DNA from: Arminella tubonensis | GTDB lineage: Bacteria > Pseudomonadota > Alphaproteobacteria > Rhizobiales > Rhizobiaceae | Direction: 5' to 3' | NCBI RefSeq assembly: GCF_003240585.1 | Contig: NZ_PCDP01000080.1 | Span: 1 to 64,000, forward strand | Length of the DNA stretch: 64,000 bases | Shown here: positions 26,388 through 35,752 of the stretch, piece after piece | Position numbering within the stretch: the stretch's first letter is position 1 | How the letters are laid out: each line of letters begins with the position of its first letter | The notes under the pieces: generated by a model | What the model was told of the DNA's origin: nothing | The model's database searches: none | What the model saw: the letters and a program-made list of their open reading frames with translations, nothing else | Made by a program: the position numbers and the translations under genes

Positions 26388-28214
26388 TCAGCTCCTGCCG
26401 AACAGCCGTTCGATATCGGACAGCTTCAATTCGATATAGGTCGGCCGGCCGTGGTTGCACTGGCCGGAGCCGGGCGTCGCCTCCATTTGCCGGAGCAGGG
26501 CGTTCATCTCCTCGGGCCTCAGCCGCCGGCCGGAGCGCACCGATCCGTGGCAAGCCATTGTCGCCGCGACATGTTCGAGCTTGGCGCCAAGTCCCGACGC
26601 CGTGTCCCATTCGGCAATTTCGTCGGCAAGCTGGCGGACCAGTCCCTGCGCATCGACCTCGCCGAGCATCGCCGGCGTCTCTCGCACGGCGATCGCCCCC
26701 GGGCCAAAGCGCTCGATCGCCAGCCCGAGATCGGACAATCCGTCCGCATGCATCATCAGCCGGTCGCAGTCCTCCTCGGGCAAGTCGATGATTTCCGGGA
26801 TGAGCAACACCTGCGACGGCATGCGTTTGGCATGCAGCGCCTTGCGCATCTCCTCGAACACCAGCCGCTCATGCGCCGCGTGCTGGTCGACGATGACAAG
26901 CCCGTTCTCGGTCTGGGCGATGATATAGTTCTCGTGGATCTGTGCACGGGCAGCACCCAGCGGAAACTGCGCCGGTTCGGGCTGGGGTTGCTGCTGGCGC
27001 TCAAAGACGGTATCTGCCCGCGCCGTCGGCATCGTCAATCCGTCGAACGACGCCTGCGGCCGCTCGGCCATGCCGAAACCGCCTGACGTTGCTGCCTCAT
27101 ATTGATAGGGCCGCGAAGGCGAGGTTTCCGCCGTCCAGATGCCGCCCGCCGATGACGTGCGATAGCCCGGCTGGAAACCTGGCCGAAATGCTCGCATCAT
27201 GCCGTCGGCACCGGTCGTCGACGCACGGTCGCCGTCCCGGGCGAGCGCCTCGCGGATGGCGCCGACGATCAGTCCACGCACCAGGCCGGGATCGCGAAAG
27301 CGCACGTCGGATTTTGCGGGGTGGACATTGACGTCGACCAGCGCCGGATCGAGCGTGATCGACAGCACCGCGACGGGATAGCGTCCTGATGGGATTGTCT
27401 CCGCATAGGCGCCCCGGATCGCCGAAAGCACCTGCTTGTCCTGCACCGGCCGTCCGTTGACGAAAGCATATTGATGCGCCGAGTTACCTCGGTTGAAGGT
27501 CGGAACGCCGGCAAAACCGGTCAGCCGCACATCTTCGCGCGTCGCGTCGAGCGCGATGGCATTGTCCTTGAAGTCCCGCCCGAGCACCTGCGCCATCCGG
27601 GCGAGATGATCGTCGCCGGTAGAGGCGAATTCGAGGGTCGAGCGGTCGCTGCCGGACAGCACGAAGCGCACATACGGAAAGGCGATCGCCATGCGCTTGA
27701 CGACTTCGGTGATTGCTGCCGCCTCGGCCTTTTCGGTCTTGAGGAATTTCAGCCGCGCCGGTGTCGCGAAGAACAGGTCGCGCACCTCGACGATCGTGCC
27801 GGCATTGGCCGCCGCGGGGCGAAAATGCAGCACCTTGCCGCCGGCAACCGCAATCTCGGCCCCGCCGTCGCCATCCGCCCGCCTGCTGGAGATCGACAAG
27901 CGTGCAACGGACCCGATCGAGGGGAGCGCCTCGCCGCGAAAACCGAGCGTGCGGATGTCGTCGAGGGTGTCGGAGATTTTCGACGTGCAGTGGCGGCGGA
28001 CAGCCAGTTCGAGATCGGCGTGGTTCATGCCGGCGCCATTGTCGCTGACCCTGAGCAGCGCCTTGCCGCCTCCCGCCGTCGCGATCTCGATTCGGGTCGC
28101 GCCGGCGTCGATGGCGTTCTCGATCAGCTCCTTGGCAGCACTCGCCGGCCGCTCGATGACTTCACCGGCGGCGATCTGGTTGATGAGTGTCTCGGAGAGC
28201 TGTCTGATGGCCAT
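26388..28214 (-). CDS. mutL: DNA mismatch repair protein MutL
   Basis: 608 residues. The N-terminal GHKL ATPase shows ELIENAIDAGAT (about 29-40), DNGAGM and TLGFRGEALPSI. The C-terminal domain shows the endonuclease motif DQHAAHERLVFEE (DQHA-x2-E-x4-E), ACHGSVRSGR and CNHGRPT, so this MutL should nick DNA itself, as in bacteria without MutH. A variable linker of about 100 residues lies between them (about 330-420). Start at MAIRQLSETLINQIAAGEVI is unambiguous. Divergent from the PAS/receiver gene. Confidence 0.97.
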   Translation of the reverse strand: MAIRQLSETLINQIAAGEVIERPASAAKELIENAIDAGATRIEIATAGGGKALLRVSDNGAGMNHADLELAVRRHCTSKISDTLDDIRTLGFRGEALPSIGSVARLSISSRRADGDGGAEIAVAGGKVLHFRPAAANAGTIVEVRDLFFATPARLKFLKTEKAEAAAITEVVKRMAIAFPYVRFVLSGSDRSTLEFASTGDDHLARMAQVLGRDFKDNAIALDATREDVRLTGFAGVPTFNRGNSAHQYAFVNGRPVQDKQVLSAIRGAYAETIPSGRYPVAVLSITLDPALVDVNVHPAKSDVRFRDPGLVRGLIVGAIREALARDGDRASTTGADGMMRAFRPGFQPGYRTSSAGGIWTAETSPSRPYQYEAATSGGFGMAERPQASFDGLTMPTARADTVFERQQQPQPEPAQFPLGAARAQIHENYIIAQTENGLVIVDQHAAHERLVFEEMRKALHAKRMPSQVLLIPEIIDLPEEDCDRLMMHADGLSDLGLAIERFGPGAIAVRETPAMLGEVDAQGLVRQLADEIAEWDTASGLGAKLEHVAATMACHGSVRSGRRLRPEEMNALLRQMEATPGSGQCNHGRPTYIELKLSDIERLFGRS

Positions 28215-28537
28215 GGTGCATTTTCGAGGATTCGCGGAGCTGAGGGAAGAGCAAACCGGGCTGCCTGGCCGGATACCACCCGATTATTGCTGTTGCCGTT
28301 GATTAATCTCGCTTTAAGACAAAAATGGCACTTTGCATCACTATCTACTTGGAATGATCGCAGGCAGTGCGCTCGCACGCTTACGGCCCGTGGCGGAAAG
28401 CTGGATGCCGCCACATCCACGGCCGGTACTAGCCTGTTTCAAGTCTCCGTCCCAGCATGCGCCTCATAATTCTGTCCCGGGCAATAGCGCCCTGGGGCCT
28501 ACGCATGTGATACCGGATAGATGTGGAAATCCAACGA
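28215..28537. other. Intergenic region mutL / PAS-receiver gene
   Basis: 323 nt between divergent genes. It must hold both promoters. I see no gene or strong inverted repeat here. A fragment TGGCACTTTGCA resembles a sigma-54 element but its spacing is too short. Confidence 0.5.
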
Positions 28538-30295
28538 ATGACCGCCGGTATTGAGGAGGCAACTCTGTCATTGATGCATGGAGACATGTCTCCCGACGAG
28601 AATCTGCAGGCGGCCCTGTTCGACGCGGTTTGCGATGGGCTTTCCACTGCCGTCGTCGTCTATGACAAGAATGATCTCGTGCTGTTCGCCAGCCGCCAGG
28701 TCCTGAATTTCTTTCCGATCCCACCACAATTCCTCCGCCCATCGACGCGTCTGCGGGATTTTCTCGGCGCCATCTTCGACACCGGTATCCGCCAGAGCGA
28801 CGCGCAGGCGCAGGCCGCCGGATCGGTCACTCGCGAGGACTGGGTCTCGCAGAAGATCGCCACGCACTGGCGCGAACGTTTTGATAGCAGCGAGCGATAC
28901 GGCGTTGATCGCTGGGTCCGGTTCGTCAAGCGCCGTCTCCCGACCGGCTTTGGCGTCTGCATCATCTCCGACATATCAGAGGAGAAGAAGCGCGAGGAGC
29001 AATGGCGCATCGACCTCGAACGAGTGCAATTGACCGAGGATATTCTCGACCACCTGCCGTTTCCGCTCTTCGTCAAGGATCGGAACATGACCTATGTCGC
29101 GGTCAACAAGGCGTTCTGCGACAAGTACCAGACGGCCCCCGACGAGATACTCGGGCGCAAGGGTGCGGACCTCTTTTCATCAGATGTCGCCAGCCGCTTT
29201 GAGGAGAGCGATCGCCATGTGATCGAGACCGGCGAAATGTCGATCTCCCGTCAGCGGCAGATTTCCCGCAATGGCGTCGAGCGCGACATCGTCACCCGCA
29301 AGCTCCGTATCGGCAAGCCGGGCCGCTATTTCCTCGTCGCCAGCACGCAGGACCTGCCGAAGGACGGCATGGATATCGACGAGTTCGCCCTGGCATCAGA
29401 GATCAAGACATCTGGCGACCTGTCCTATAAGCGCGCCTATGTTCCCGTCTCTGCATTGCAGGCCGCAGCCCGCAAGCCGACGCCGATGGAGACGTTCGTC
29501 CCCGAGAATTTCTCCGGTCGCAAGATATTGGTGGTAACCGCCGATCTGGCTGCTGAGTCCGCCGCGATGAAGATGCTCGCCAAATACGGTTTCGAGGCGT
29601 GCTCCGTACGCGACGAGAACGAGCAGGCTGCCTTTCTGGACATCGCCAGCGCTCACGGCATAAAGATCGACCTTGTTGTCGCCGATAACCAGATTGGAAA
29701 ACGCTGTATCGAACTGGCCGAACGCAAGAATGTCCCCGCCTTGCTGCTCGACGGTTTTCAATTGGCAAACGAGCTCACCTTCCGGATAGCCCGCCACTTC
29801 AATCGCAGCCTGCGCGGCAGCGATGAGGGAACGGATGCCGGCGCCCATGGCGATCAAACTGACTGGCCGATCGCCGAAAGAAGCGAAGCGGGCAATATCC
29901 AGGTCCTGGTCGCCGAAGACAACGACATAAACCAGATCGTGTTTTCGCAGATCCTGGAGGGATTGGGATACCGCTACAAGATTGCCGCCAGCGGCGACGA
30001 GGCGGTGCAGATGTGGGCTGAGCATCGCCCCGAGATCGTCCTCATGGATATCTCGCTGCCCGGGATCAACGGCTTCGAGGCAGCAAGGCTGATCCGCGGG
30101 ATGGAAGAGGGAAGCGGAACGAAGACGCCGATCATCGGGGTTTTGACCCAGGCTTTCGAGCGGGATCGCAGCGAATGCATGGCCGCCGGCATGAATGGGG
30201 TCATTCTGAAACCCGTCAGCCCCGACATACTGGAAACGGTCTTTCAAAAATACATGGGCGACAATCGCAGCGAGCTGGATAAACGCGCCGTTTAG
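28538..30295 (+). CDS. PAS-PAS-receiver signalling protein without a kinase domain
   Basis: 585 residues from the ATG at 28538; a GTG at 28523 is in frame. Two PAS-like domains (about 30-145 and 165-280; the second contains FPLFVKDRNMTYVAVNKAFC) are followed by a receiver-like domain lacking the phosphoacceptor pattern (about 320-425) and a canonical receiver (about 455-575) with VLVAEDNDIN, phosphoacceptor Asp in VLMDISLPGING, the Thr of GVLTQ and the Lys of VILKPVS. No HisKA or HATPase lies between, so it must receive phosphate from another kinase. It resembles the end of hybrid kinases. Next gene is a GGDEF-EAL protein. Confidence 0.82.
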   Translation: MTAGIEEATLSLMHGDMSPDENLQAALFDAVCDGLSTAVVVYDKNDLVLFASRQVLNFFPIPPQFLRPSTRLRDFLGAIFDTGIRQSDAQAQAAGSVTREDWVSQKIATHWRERFDSSERYGVDRWVRFVKRRLPTGFGVCIISDISEEKKREEQWRIDLERVQLTEDILDHLPFPLFVKDRNMTYVAVNKAFCDKYQTAPDEILGRKGADLFSSDVASRFEESDRHVIETGEMSISRQRQISRNGVERDIVTRKLRIGKPGRYFLVASTQDLPKDGMDIDEFALASEIKTSGDLSYKRAYVPVSALQAAARKPTPMETFVPENFSGRKILVVTADLAAESAAMKMLAKYGFEACSVRDENEQAAFLDIASAHGIKIDLVVADNQIGKRCIELAERKNVPALLLDGFQLANELTFRIARHFNRSLRGSDEGTDAGAHGDQTDWPIAERSEAGNIQVLVAEDNDINQIVFSQILEGLGYRYKIAASGDEAVQMWAEHRPEIVLMDISLPGINGFEAARLIRGMEEGSGTKTPIIGVLTQAFERDRSECMAAGMNGVILKPVSPDILETVFQKYMGDNRSELDKRAV

Positions 30296-30400
30296 CCGGT
30301 CAACCCCCTAATTTTAGTGCAATATTTGGGGTCTCTAACGTCATCCCTGCTATCCCTTTTTTAAGACTTGACCGCCATTCTTTCCGCAAGGTGGGAGACA

Positions 30401-31771
30401 ATGTCGGGACTGATAATGAAATTGCCGGAAGTACCGCTTACGCAAGTCAGTCAGAACGAGCTGCAGGCGATGGCTTATACAGATCCGCTGACCGGACTGG
30501 GCAATCGCTATCGAATGCGCGACAAGGTGCGGCTCCTCTCTGCCGAGCGCGCCAGCGATCCTGCACCGTTCACGATCGGCATCGCCAATCTCGACGCCTT
30601 CAAGCCAATCAACGATCTGTTCGGCGCCGAGGCGGGCGACGAAATCCTCTGCCAGGTCGCCCACCGCCTCAAGGCCTGCATTCCCGACGGCGCCATCGTC
30701 ACGCGTCACGAGGGCGATGAGTTCGCCTTCGTGCTGCCGCTGGTCTTCGAGCGCGTCGGCGCCGAGAAATTCGGCCAGATGATCCGCGAGGTCCTGTCGG
30801 CGCCCTACGATCTCGGCGACCGCAATGTGCGGCTCTCGGCTTCGTTCGGCTTTTCGATCTACCCCTTTGCCGGCGATGAATTCGACAACCTGCTGAAGAG
30901 CGCCGAGACCGCGCTTTATCGCTCGAAGCGCCGCGGCCGCGGGCAGATCACCGTCTATTCGAAAGAGATCGCCCAGGAAATGAAGCGCGCCACGCAGCTC
31001 GAACAGGCGCTGCGCAATGCAATCATCTCCGATGCCATCGACGTGCATTTTCAGCCGATCGTTTCGCTCGCGACGAACATGGCCGTCGGCTTCGAGGCGC
31101 TCGCCCGCTGGAATGATTCCGACCTTGGTTTCGTCTCGCCGGCAGTCTTCGTGCCGCTGGCGGAAGAGCGCGGCTTCATCGACGCTCTGTCGGAGACACT
31201 CCTGCGCAAGGCGGCCGAGGCCGCACTGTCCTGGCCGCGCGAGCTCTTCCTCTCCTTCAACCTGTCGTCGGCACAGCTGATGGATCCCGGCACCAGCGGC
31301 AGCATTCTCGCCATTCTCAGCCGTGTCGGCTTCGATCCGCACCGTCTCGAACTCGAGATCACCGAGACGGCGGTCATGAGTTCGGCCGACACCGCCCATC
31401 GCATCATCGGCGACCTGCGTGCTGCGGGCGTTCGCATCTCGCTCGACGACTTCGGCACAGGCCAGTCGAGCCTCGGGCGTCTGCGCGAATTCATTTTCGA
31501 CAAGGTGAAGATCGACCAGGCCTTCGTCTCTCGGATCAATTCCGACCGTGCGTCGGAGCACATCATCAAGGCAATCCTTGCCATGTGCGAAGGGTTGGAT
31601 CTGCAGGTCGTCGCCGAAGGCATCGAGGAGAGCACCCAGGCGGCCAAGCTTCGCGCGCTCGGCTGTGGCATGGGGCAGGGCTATTTTTACGGCCGACCCG
31701 TCGACGGCCTGGCGACGCTGCGTTTTCTCCAGGAAAACTACTACGAGCAGGGCGAGCGGATCTCAGCCTGA
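30401..31771 (+). CDS. GGDEF-EAL protein, probable cyclic-di-GMP phosphodiesterase
   Basis: 456 residues. The GGDEF domain (about 30-185) reads RHEGDEFAF at the active site (first Gly replaced by Glu) and ANLDAFKPIND in the first metal motif, where the leading Asp is Asn; cyclase activity is probably lost. The EAL domain (about 200-445) keeps FEALARW, LEITETAVM, DDFGTGQSS, KIDQAFV, VVAEGIE and GQGYFYGRP, so c-di-GMP hydrolysis is expected. GGGAG lies 5 nt before the ATG at 30401. No membrane or sensor domain; it is cytosolic. It lies just after the PAS/receiver gene, so the two may share a pathway. Confidence 0.9.
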   Translation: MSGLIMKLPEVPLTQVSQNELQAMAYTDPLTGLGNRYRMRDKVRLLSAERASDPAPFTIGIANLDAFKPINDLFGAEAGDEILCQVAHRLKACIPDGAIVTRHEGDEFAFVLPLVFERVGAEKFGQMIREVLSAPYDLGDRNVRLSASFGFSIYPFAGDEFDNLLKSAETALYRSKRRGRGQITVYSKEIAQEMKRATQLEQALRNAIISDAIDVHFQPIVSLATNMAVGFEALARWNDSDLGFVSPAVFVPLAEERGFIDALSETLLRKAAEAALSWPRELFLSFNLSSAQLMDPGTSGSILAILSRVGFDPHRLELEITETAVMSSADTAHRIIGDLRAAGVRISLDDFGTGQSSLGRLREFIFDKVKIDQAFVSRINSDRASEHIIKAILAMCEGLDLQVVAEGIEESTQAAKLRALGCGMGQGYFYGRPVDGLATLRFLQENYYEQGERISA

Positions 31772-31913
31772 CCGGTTTGCGGCAATTGCAGAATCTTCCC
31801 AATACGGCGCATGATGGCCACTCCGCGACGCAAGCGGACCTCGCCTCGGGCTAGTTGCTTGGCGATGATGCTGCGCATCGTGACGCGCCCGCACCGAACG
31901 GAAGACCGATCTC

Positions 31914-33959
31914 ATGGCCAATTCAAGAGACCCGCTGCTGCAGCCCTATCAGCTGAAGCACCTGACGCTGAAAAACCGCATCATGTCGACGGCGCACGAA
32001 CCGGCCTATTCGGAAAACGGCATGCCGACCGATCGCTACAGGCTCTATCACCGCGAAAAGGCCAAGGGCGGCATCGCGCTGACCATGACCGCCGGATCGG
32101 CGGTCGTATCGCCGGATAGCCCGCCATCCTTCGGCAATCTGCATGCCTATGACGATGCGATCGTCCCCTGGCTGAAGGCACTCACCGAGGACTGTCACGA
32201 ATACGGTGCGGCGGTGATGATCCAGCTGACCCATCTCGGCCGGCGGACCGGCTGGAACAAGGGGGCGTGGCTGCCGGTTCTGTCGGCGTCGCCCATTCGG
32301 GAACCGGCTCATCGGGCCTTCCCGAAGGAAGCGGAAGACTGGGACATCGAGCGCATCGTCGGCGATTACGTCAGCGCTGCCGAGCGCATGCAGGCCGCCG
32401 GTCTCGACGGCATCGAGTTCGAAGCCTACGGCCACCTGATGGATGGCTTCTGGTCGCCCGCCACCAACCACCGCGAGGACGAATTCGGCGGCTCGCTGGA
32501 AAACCGCATGCGCTTCTCCACCATGGTCACCGAGGCCGTTCGCAAGGCCGTCGGCCCGGACTTCATCGTCGGCATCCGCCTCGTTGCCGACGAAGACTGG
32601 GAAAAGGGCCTATCGCGCGAGGAGGGCGTCGAAATTGCAAGACGGCTGGCCTCGTCCGGCCAGATCGATTTCCTCAACGTCATCCGCGGCCACATCGACC
32701 ACGATGCCTCCTTGAACGAGGTCATACCGATCCAGGGCATGCCGGCATCGCCGCATCTCGACTTTGCCGGCGAGGTTCGCGCCGCCACGAAATTTCCGGT
32801 CTTCCATGCGGCCCGCATCGCCGACGTCGCAACCGCACGCCATGCGATTGCCGAAGGCAAGCTCGACATGGTCGGCATGACCAGGGCCCATATCGCCGAT
32901 CCGCACATCGTACGGAAGATCATCGCCGGGCAGGAAGCGCGCATCCGCCCCTGCGTCGGCGCGACCTACTGTCTCGATCGCATCTACGAAGGCGGCGAGG
33001 CTCTCTGTATTCACAATGCGGCCACCAGCCGCGAGGCGGAATTGCCGCATGATATCGAGAAGGCCGAACGAGCGCGAAAGGCTGTCGTTGTCGGCGCCGG
33101 CCCGGCAGGGCTGGAGGCAGCACGGGTCCTTGCTGAGCGCGGCCATCATGTCGATGTACTGGAGGCGACCAGCCAGGCCGGCGGTCAGATCAATCTGCTG
33201 ATACGCAATCCCCGCCGCAAGGAGATGATCGGCATCGTCGACTGGCGGTTGGCCGAGTTGGAGCGCCTGGGCGTCACGATCCACTACGACGTCTACGCCG
33301 GCGCAGACGATGTGCTCGCCTTTGAGCCGGATCTGGTCGTCGTCGCCACCGGAGGCATCGCGCAGTCGCCGGAACTCGATGCCGGAGAAGAACTCGTGAC
33401 CTCCAGCTGGGATATTCTGGCCGGCGCGGTCAAGCCGGAAGGCTCGGTGCTGCTGTTCGACGACAACGGCGGCCATCCCGGCATGTCCGCCGCCGAGGTC
33501 ATCGCCAATACAGGCGCTGAACTCGAAGTCGTCTCACCCGAGCGCTTCTTCGCGCCCGAAATGGGCGGCATGAACCATGTTCCGTATGCGCGCACCTTCG
33601 CCGAAAGGAATGTGCGCGTCACCATCAACACACGCCTGAAGTCGGTTCGCCGCGAAGGCAATGGCCTGGTCGCCGTTCTCGGCTCGGATTTCTCCGAGAA
33701 GACCGAAGCCGAGAGGCGGGTGTCGCAGGTCGTGGTCGAACACGGCACGATGGCCAACGCCGATCTCTATCTCGAACTCAAGCCCTCTTCGCGCAATCTT
33801 GGTGCCGTCGATTACGCAGCACTCATCCGCCGGCAGTCTCCAATAAGCGAAAGAAATCCGGACGGACGCTTCGACCTCTTCCGGATTGGCGATGCCGTCT
33901 CGAGCCGCAACGTCCATGCGGCAATCTATGACGCTCTGCGTTACTGCTCGCTGCTCTGA
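31914..33959 (+). CDS. NADH:flavin oxidoreductase, OYE-type with FAD/NAD domain (N-methyl amine demethylase-like)
   Basis: 681 residues in the two-domain layout of 2,4-dienoyl-CoA reductase and trimethylamine dehydrogenase. The TIM barrel (about 1-370) has an OYE-like start (LLQPYQLKHLTLKNRI) and AYGHLMDGFWSP. A nucleotide-binding domain follows with VVVGAGPAGLEAARVL (about 384). The Fe-S loop reads RPCVGATYCLDRIY...CIHN, with Ala where the second of four Cys is expected. The best functional guess is demethylation of a methylated amine such as N-methylproline or dimethylglycine; it is not proven. Stands alone between two non-related genes. Confidence 0.85.
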   Translation: MANSRDPLLQPYQLKHLTLKNRIMSTAHEPAYSENGMPTDRYRLYHREKAKGGIALTMTAGSAVVSPDSPPSFGNLHAYDDAIVPWLKALTEDCHEYGAAVMIQLTHLGRRTGWNKGAWLPVLSASPIREPAHRAFPKEAEDWDIERIVGDYVSAAERMQAAGLDGIEFEAYGHLMDGFWSPATNHREDEFGGSLENRMRFSTMVTEAVRKAVGPDFIVGIRLVADEDWEKGLSREEGVEIARRLASSGQIDFLNVIRGHIDHDASLNEVIPIQGMPASPHLDFAGEVRAATKFPVFHAARIADVATARHAIAEGKLDMVGMTRAHIADPHIVRKIIAGQEARIRPCVGATYCLDRIYEGGEALCIHNAATSREAELPHDIEKAERARKAVVVGAGPAGLEAARVLAERGHHVDVLEATSQAGGQINLLIRNPRRKEMIGIVDWRLAELERLGVTIHYDVYAGADDVLAFEPDLVVVATGGIAQSPELDAGEELVTSSWDILAGAVKPEGSVLLFDDNGGHPGMSAAEVIANTGAELEVVSPERFFAPEMGGMNHVPYARTFAERNVRVTINTRLKSVRREGNGLVAVLGSDFSEKTEAERRVSQVVVEHGTMANADLYLELKPSSRNLGAVDYAALIRRQSPISERNPDGRFDLFRIGDAVSSRNVHAAIYDALRYCSLL

Positions 33960-33974
33960 AAATCGGACAAAGCA

Positions 33975-34003
33975 AAACGGCGGCGTGTGGGACGCCGCCG
34001 TTT
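33975..34003. terminator. Bidirectional terminator
   Basis: A perfect 12-bp stem, AAACGGCGGCGT and ACGCCGCCGTTT, around loop GTGGG, flanked by A-rich and T-rich ends. It lies between the convergent flavin oxidoreductase and PRC-barrel genes and can serve both. Confidence 0.85.
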
Positions 34004-34030
34004 CTGCCTTCTCAGGCAATCGGATGCTTT

Positions 34031-34609
34031 TTAGTTGTTGGTCGTGGAACCCGTCGACGTATTATCCGTCGCCGGTGCCACGCCCGCACCCGAGTTGGTG
34101 GGAGCCTTCTCCGCCGACTGCATGGCGAGCGTCTTGAATTCAGGCGCTGCCTTCAGCGTGTCGACCGTCTCCGAAGTCGTCAGCTTGACGCTGCCGTCCT
34201 GCGTGTTCTGGGCGAGCGTCACACTGCTGATCGGAACGGCGACGTTCTTCTGGCCGATGCCGAGGAAGCCACCGACGCCGATGACTGCGGCGACGATGCC
34301 GCCCTGCTTTTCCATGATCAGGTCGTTGACCTCGCCGATGCTCTCGTTGTTGCCGTTATAGACCGACTGGCCGATATAGGTGTTGGCGCTGATCTGATCC
34401 GGGGATTGCTGGGTCAGATACGAGCCTGATGCAGCAGCGTTGGTGGTTGCTGCCGGAGCGGTTGCCGACGTGGCCGGTGCCGTCTTCATGGCCGGAGCGC
34501 TGTTGTCCGCCGGCTGTGTCGCACTCTGCGCAAAAGCTGCCGGAGCGAAAACGGATGCTGTCGCAAAGATTGCACCCGCAGCGGCTGTGGTGAACATTTT
34601 AGCGGTCAT
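34031..34609 (-). CDS. Secreted PRC-barrel domain protein
   Basis: 192 residues. A signal peptide ends at AFAPAAFAQ. A low-complexity Ala/Thr/Pro linker follows, then a PRC-barrel (about 85-170): YIGQSVYNGNNESIGEVNDLIMEKQGGIVAAVIGVGG. PRC-barrel proteins of this exported type are common in rhizobia and their role is unknown. ATG at 34609 is favoured because AAAGGTAGG precedes it; an in-frame ATG at 34627 adds six residues without a ribosome site. Ends in a Gly/Thr/Asn-rich tail. Confidence 0.85.
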   Translation of the reverse strand: MTAKMFTTAAAGAIFATASVFAPAAFAQSATQPADNSAPAMKTAPATSATAPAATTNAAASGSYLTQQSPDQISANTYIGQSVYNGNNESIGEVNDLIMEKQGGIVAAVIGVGGFLGIGQKNVAVPISSVTLAQNTQDGSVKLTTSETVDTLKAAPEFKTLAMQSAEKAPTNSGAGVAPATDNTSTGSTTNN

Positions 34610-34859
34610 AATGAACCTACCTTTCATTCGATCGGCTTATCCCCGACACGTGCGGCGCCTCTTTCAGACTGACCATCGTCGTGCCGGTTCGAAGAGGAAA
34701 TGACCGGCGGTGCAATTGGTTCCGAATAAAATCGCGGAAAAGTGAACGGATTTCGATTGATTCGCATCCGGAAAGATATGAATCGAGGGCGGAAGCTCGT
34801 GCTGGAAAAAACCGGGATGGCAGCGGAATCAAGGTTTCGCTGCCATCAATTGGAAAGCT

Positions 34860-35747
34860 TCAGATTGCAAACGCGGGATCGAACAACCCCTTGACCGTGA
34901 TGCCCAGTTCCATCAGTGCACCTGCTTGCGGTTGCATCGAGCGGGCGCTTTCGTCGAGACCTTCCCATGCCGTGGTGACCACGAGCCGGTCGGCATTCCG
35001 GCCGATGAAGGCAGGGCAGGAGGGCTGCATTGCCGGCACGCGATAGCGCTCGATGCGCAAACCGTCCGGGCTGTAGCGATCGACGAAGCCGGAGCCCCAG
35101 CGCGCATTCCAGATATAGCCATCGGCATCGCAGACGGAACCATCTATCCCGCCGGCATCCTCCATGCTGTCCACGAGAACCGTCGGTTCCCCGGCCGGGA
35201 GCCCCGTCGCGGGATCGACCAGCACCCGCATCAGGCGGCTGATCCTCGTGTCGGTGAAATAGCCGAACGAGCCATCGGGAGAGAAGCAGATCGAATTCGG
35301 AATGCTGATACCGTCGAAGATCTTGGTCACGCGGCCGCTGGCGACGTGATAGATCGCGCCAGCCTGCATTTCGGCGCGCTTGCCCATGGTGCTGATCCAT
35401 AGTGCGCCCGAAATATGCGTGCGTCCGTCGTTGGAACGGTTTTCCGGCTTGTCTGCCTCGAGCGCTGCATAGAAGGTGAGGGCGCCGGTGGCGATGTCGC
35501 GGATGAAGAGCCCTTCCTCCGTCGCCAGCAGCTGGCGCTCGGCGTCGACGCGCGCCAGCACGCTTGCCATCATCGGCAGGTTATGAACGTCCTTCTTTCC
35601 CGTTTCGAGATTGAGCTCGTGCAATTCTCTTCCGAGGATGTTGAACCACCAGACCGTGTCCGTGTCCGGATCGTAGGTTGGCCCTTCGCCGAGCACGGAT
35701 GCAGTGTTGCAAAGAATCTTGCCCTGGAAGTCGTGGATGTCGGTCAT
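34860..35747 (-). CDS. SMP-30/gluconolactonase-family lactonase
   Basis: 295 residues, a six-bladed beta-propeller of the SMP-30/LRE family. The metal ligands expected for the family are visible: Glu in LGEGPTYD (about 20), Asn in IPNSICFSPDG, and Asp in GGIDGSVCDADG. By context it should open the lactone formed by the SDR dehydrogenase, giving an aldonic acid such as galactonate. Last gene of the operon, 5 nt after dgoA. Confidence 0.9.
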   Translation of the reverse strand: MTDIHDFQGKILCNTASVLGEGPTYDPDTDTVWWFNILGRELHELNLETGKKDVHNLPMMASVLARVDAERQLLATEEGLFIRDIATGALTFYAALEADKPENRSNDGRTHISGALWISTMGKRAEMQAGAIYHVASGRVTKIFDGISIPNSICFSPDGSFGYFTDTRISRLMRVLVDPATGLPAGEPTVLVDSMEDAGGIDGSVCDADGYIWNARWGSGFVDRYSPDGLRIERYRVPAMQPSCPAFIGRNADRLVVTTAWEGLDESARSMQPQAGALMELGITVKGLFDPAFAI

Positions 35748-35752
35748 TCGCC

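Noticed and set aside
28330..28345. TGGCACTTTGCA as a sigma-54 promoter before the PAS/receiver gene
   Set aside because: The gap between the GG and GC elements is several bases too short.
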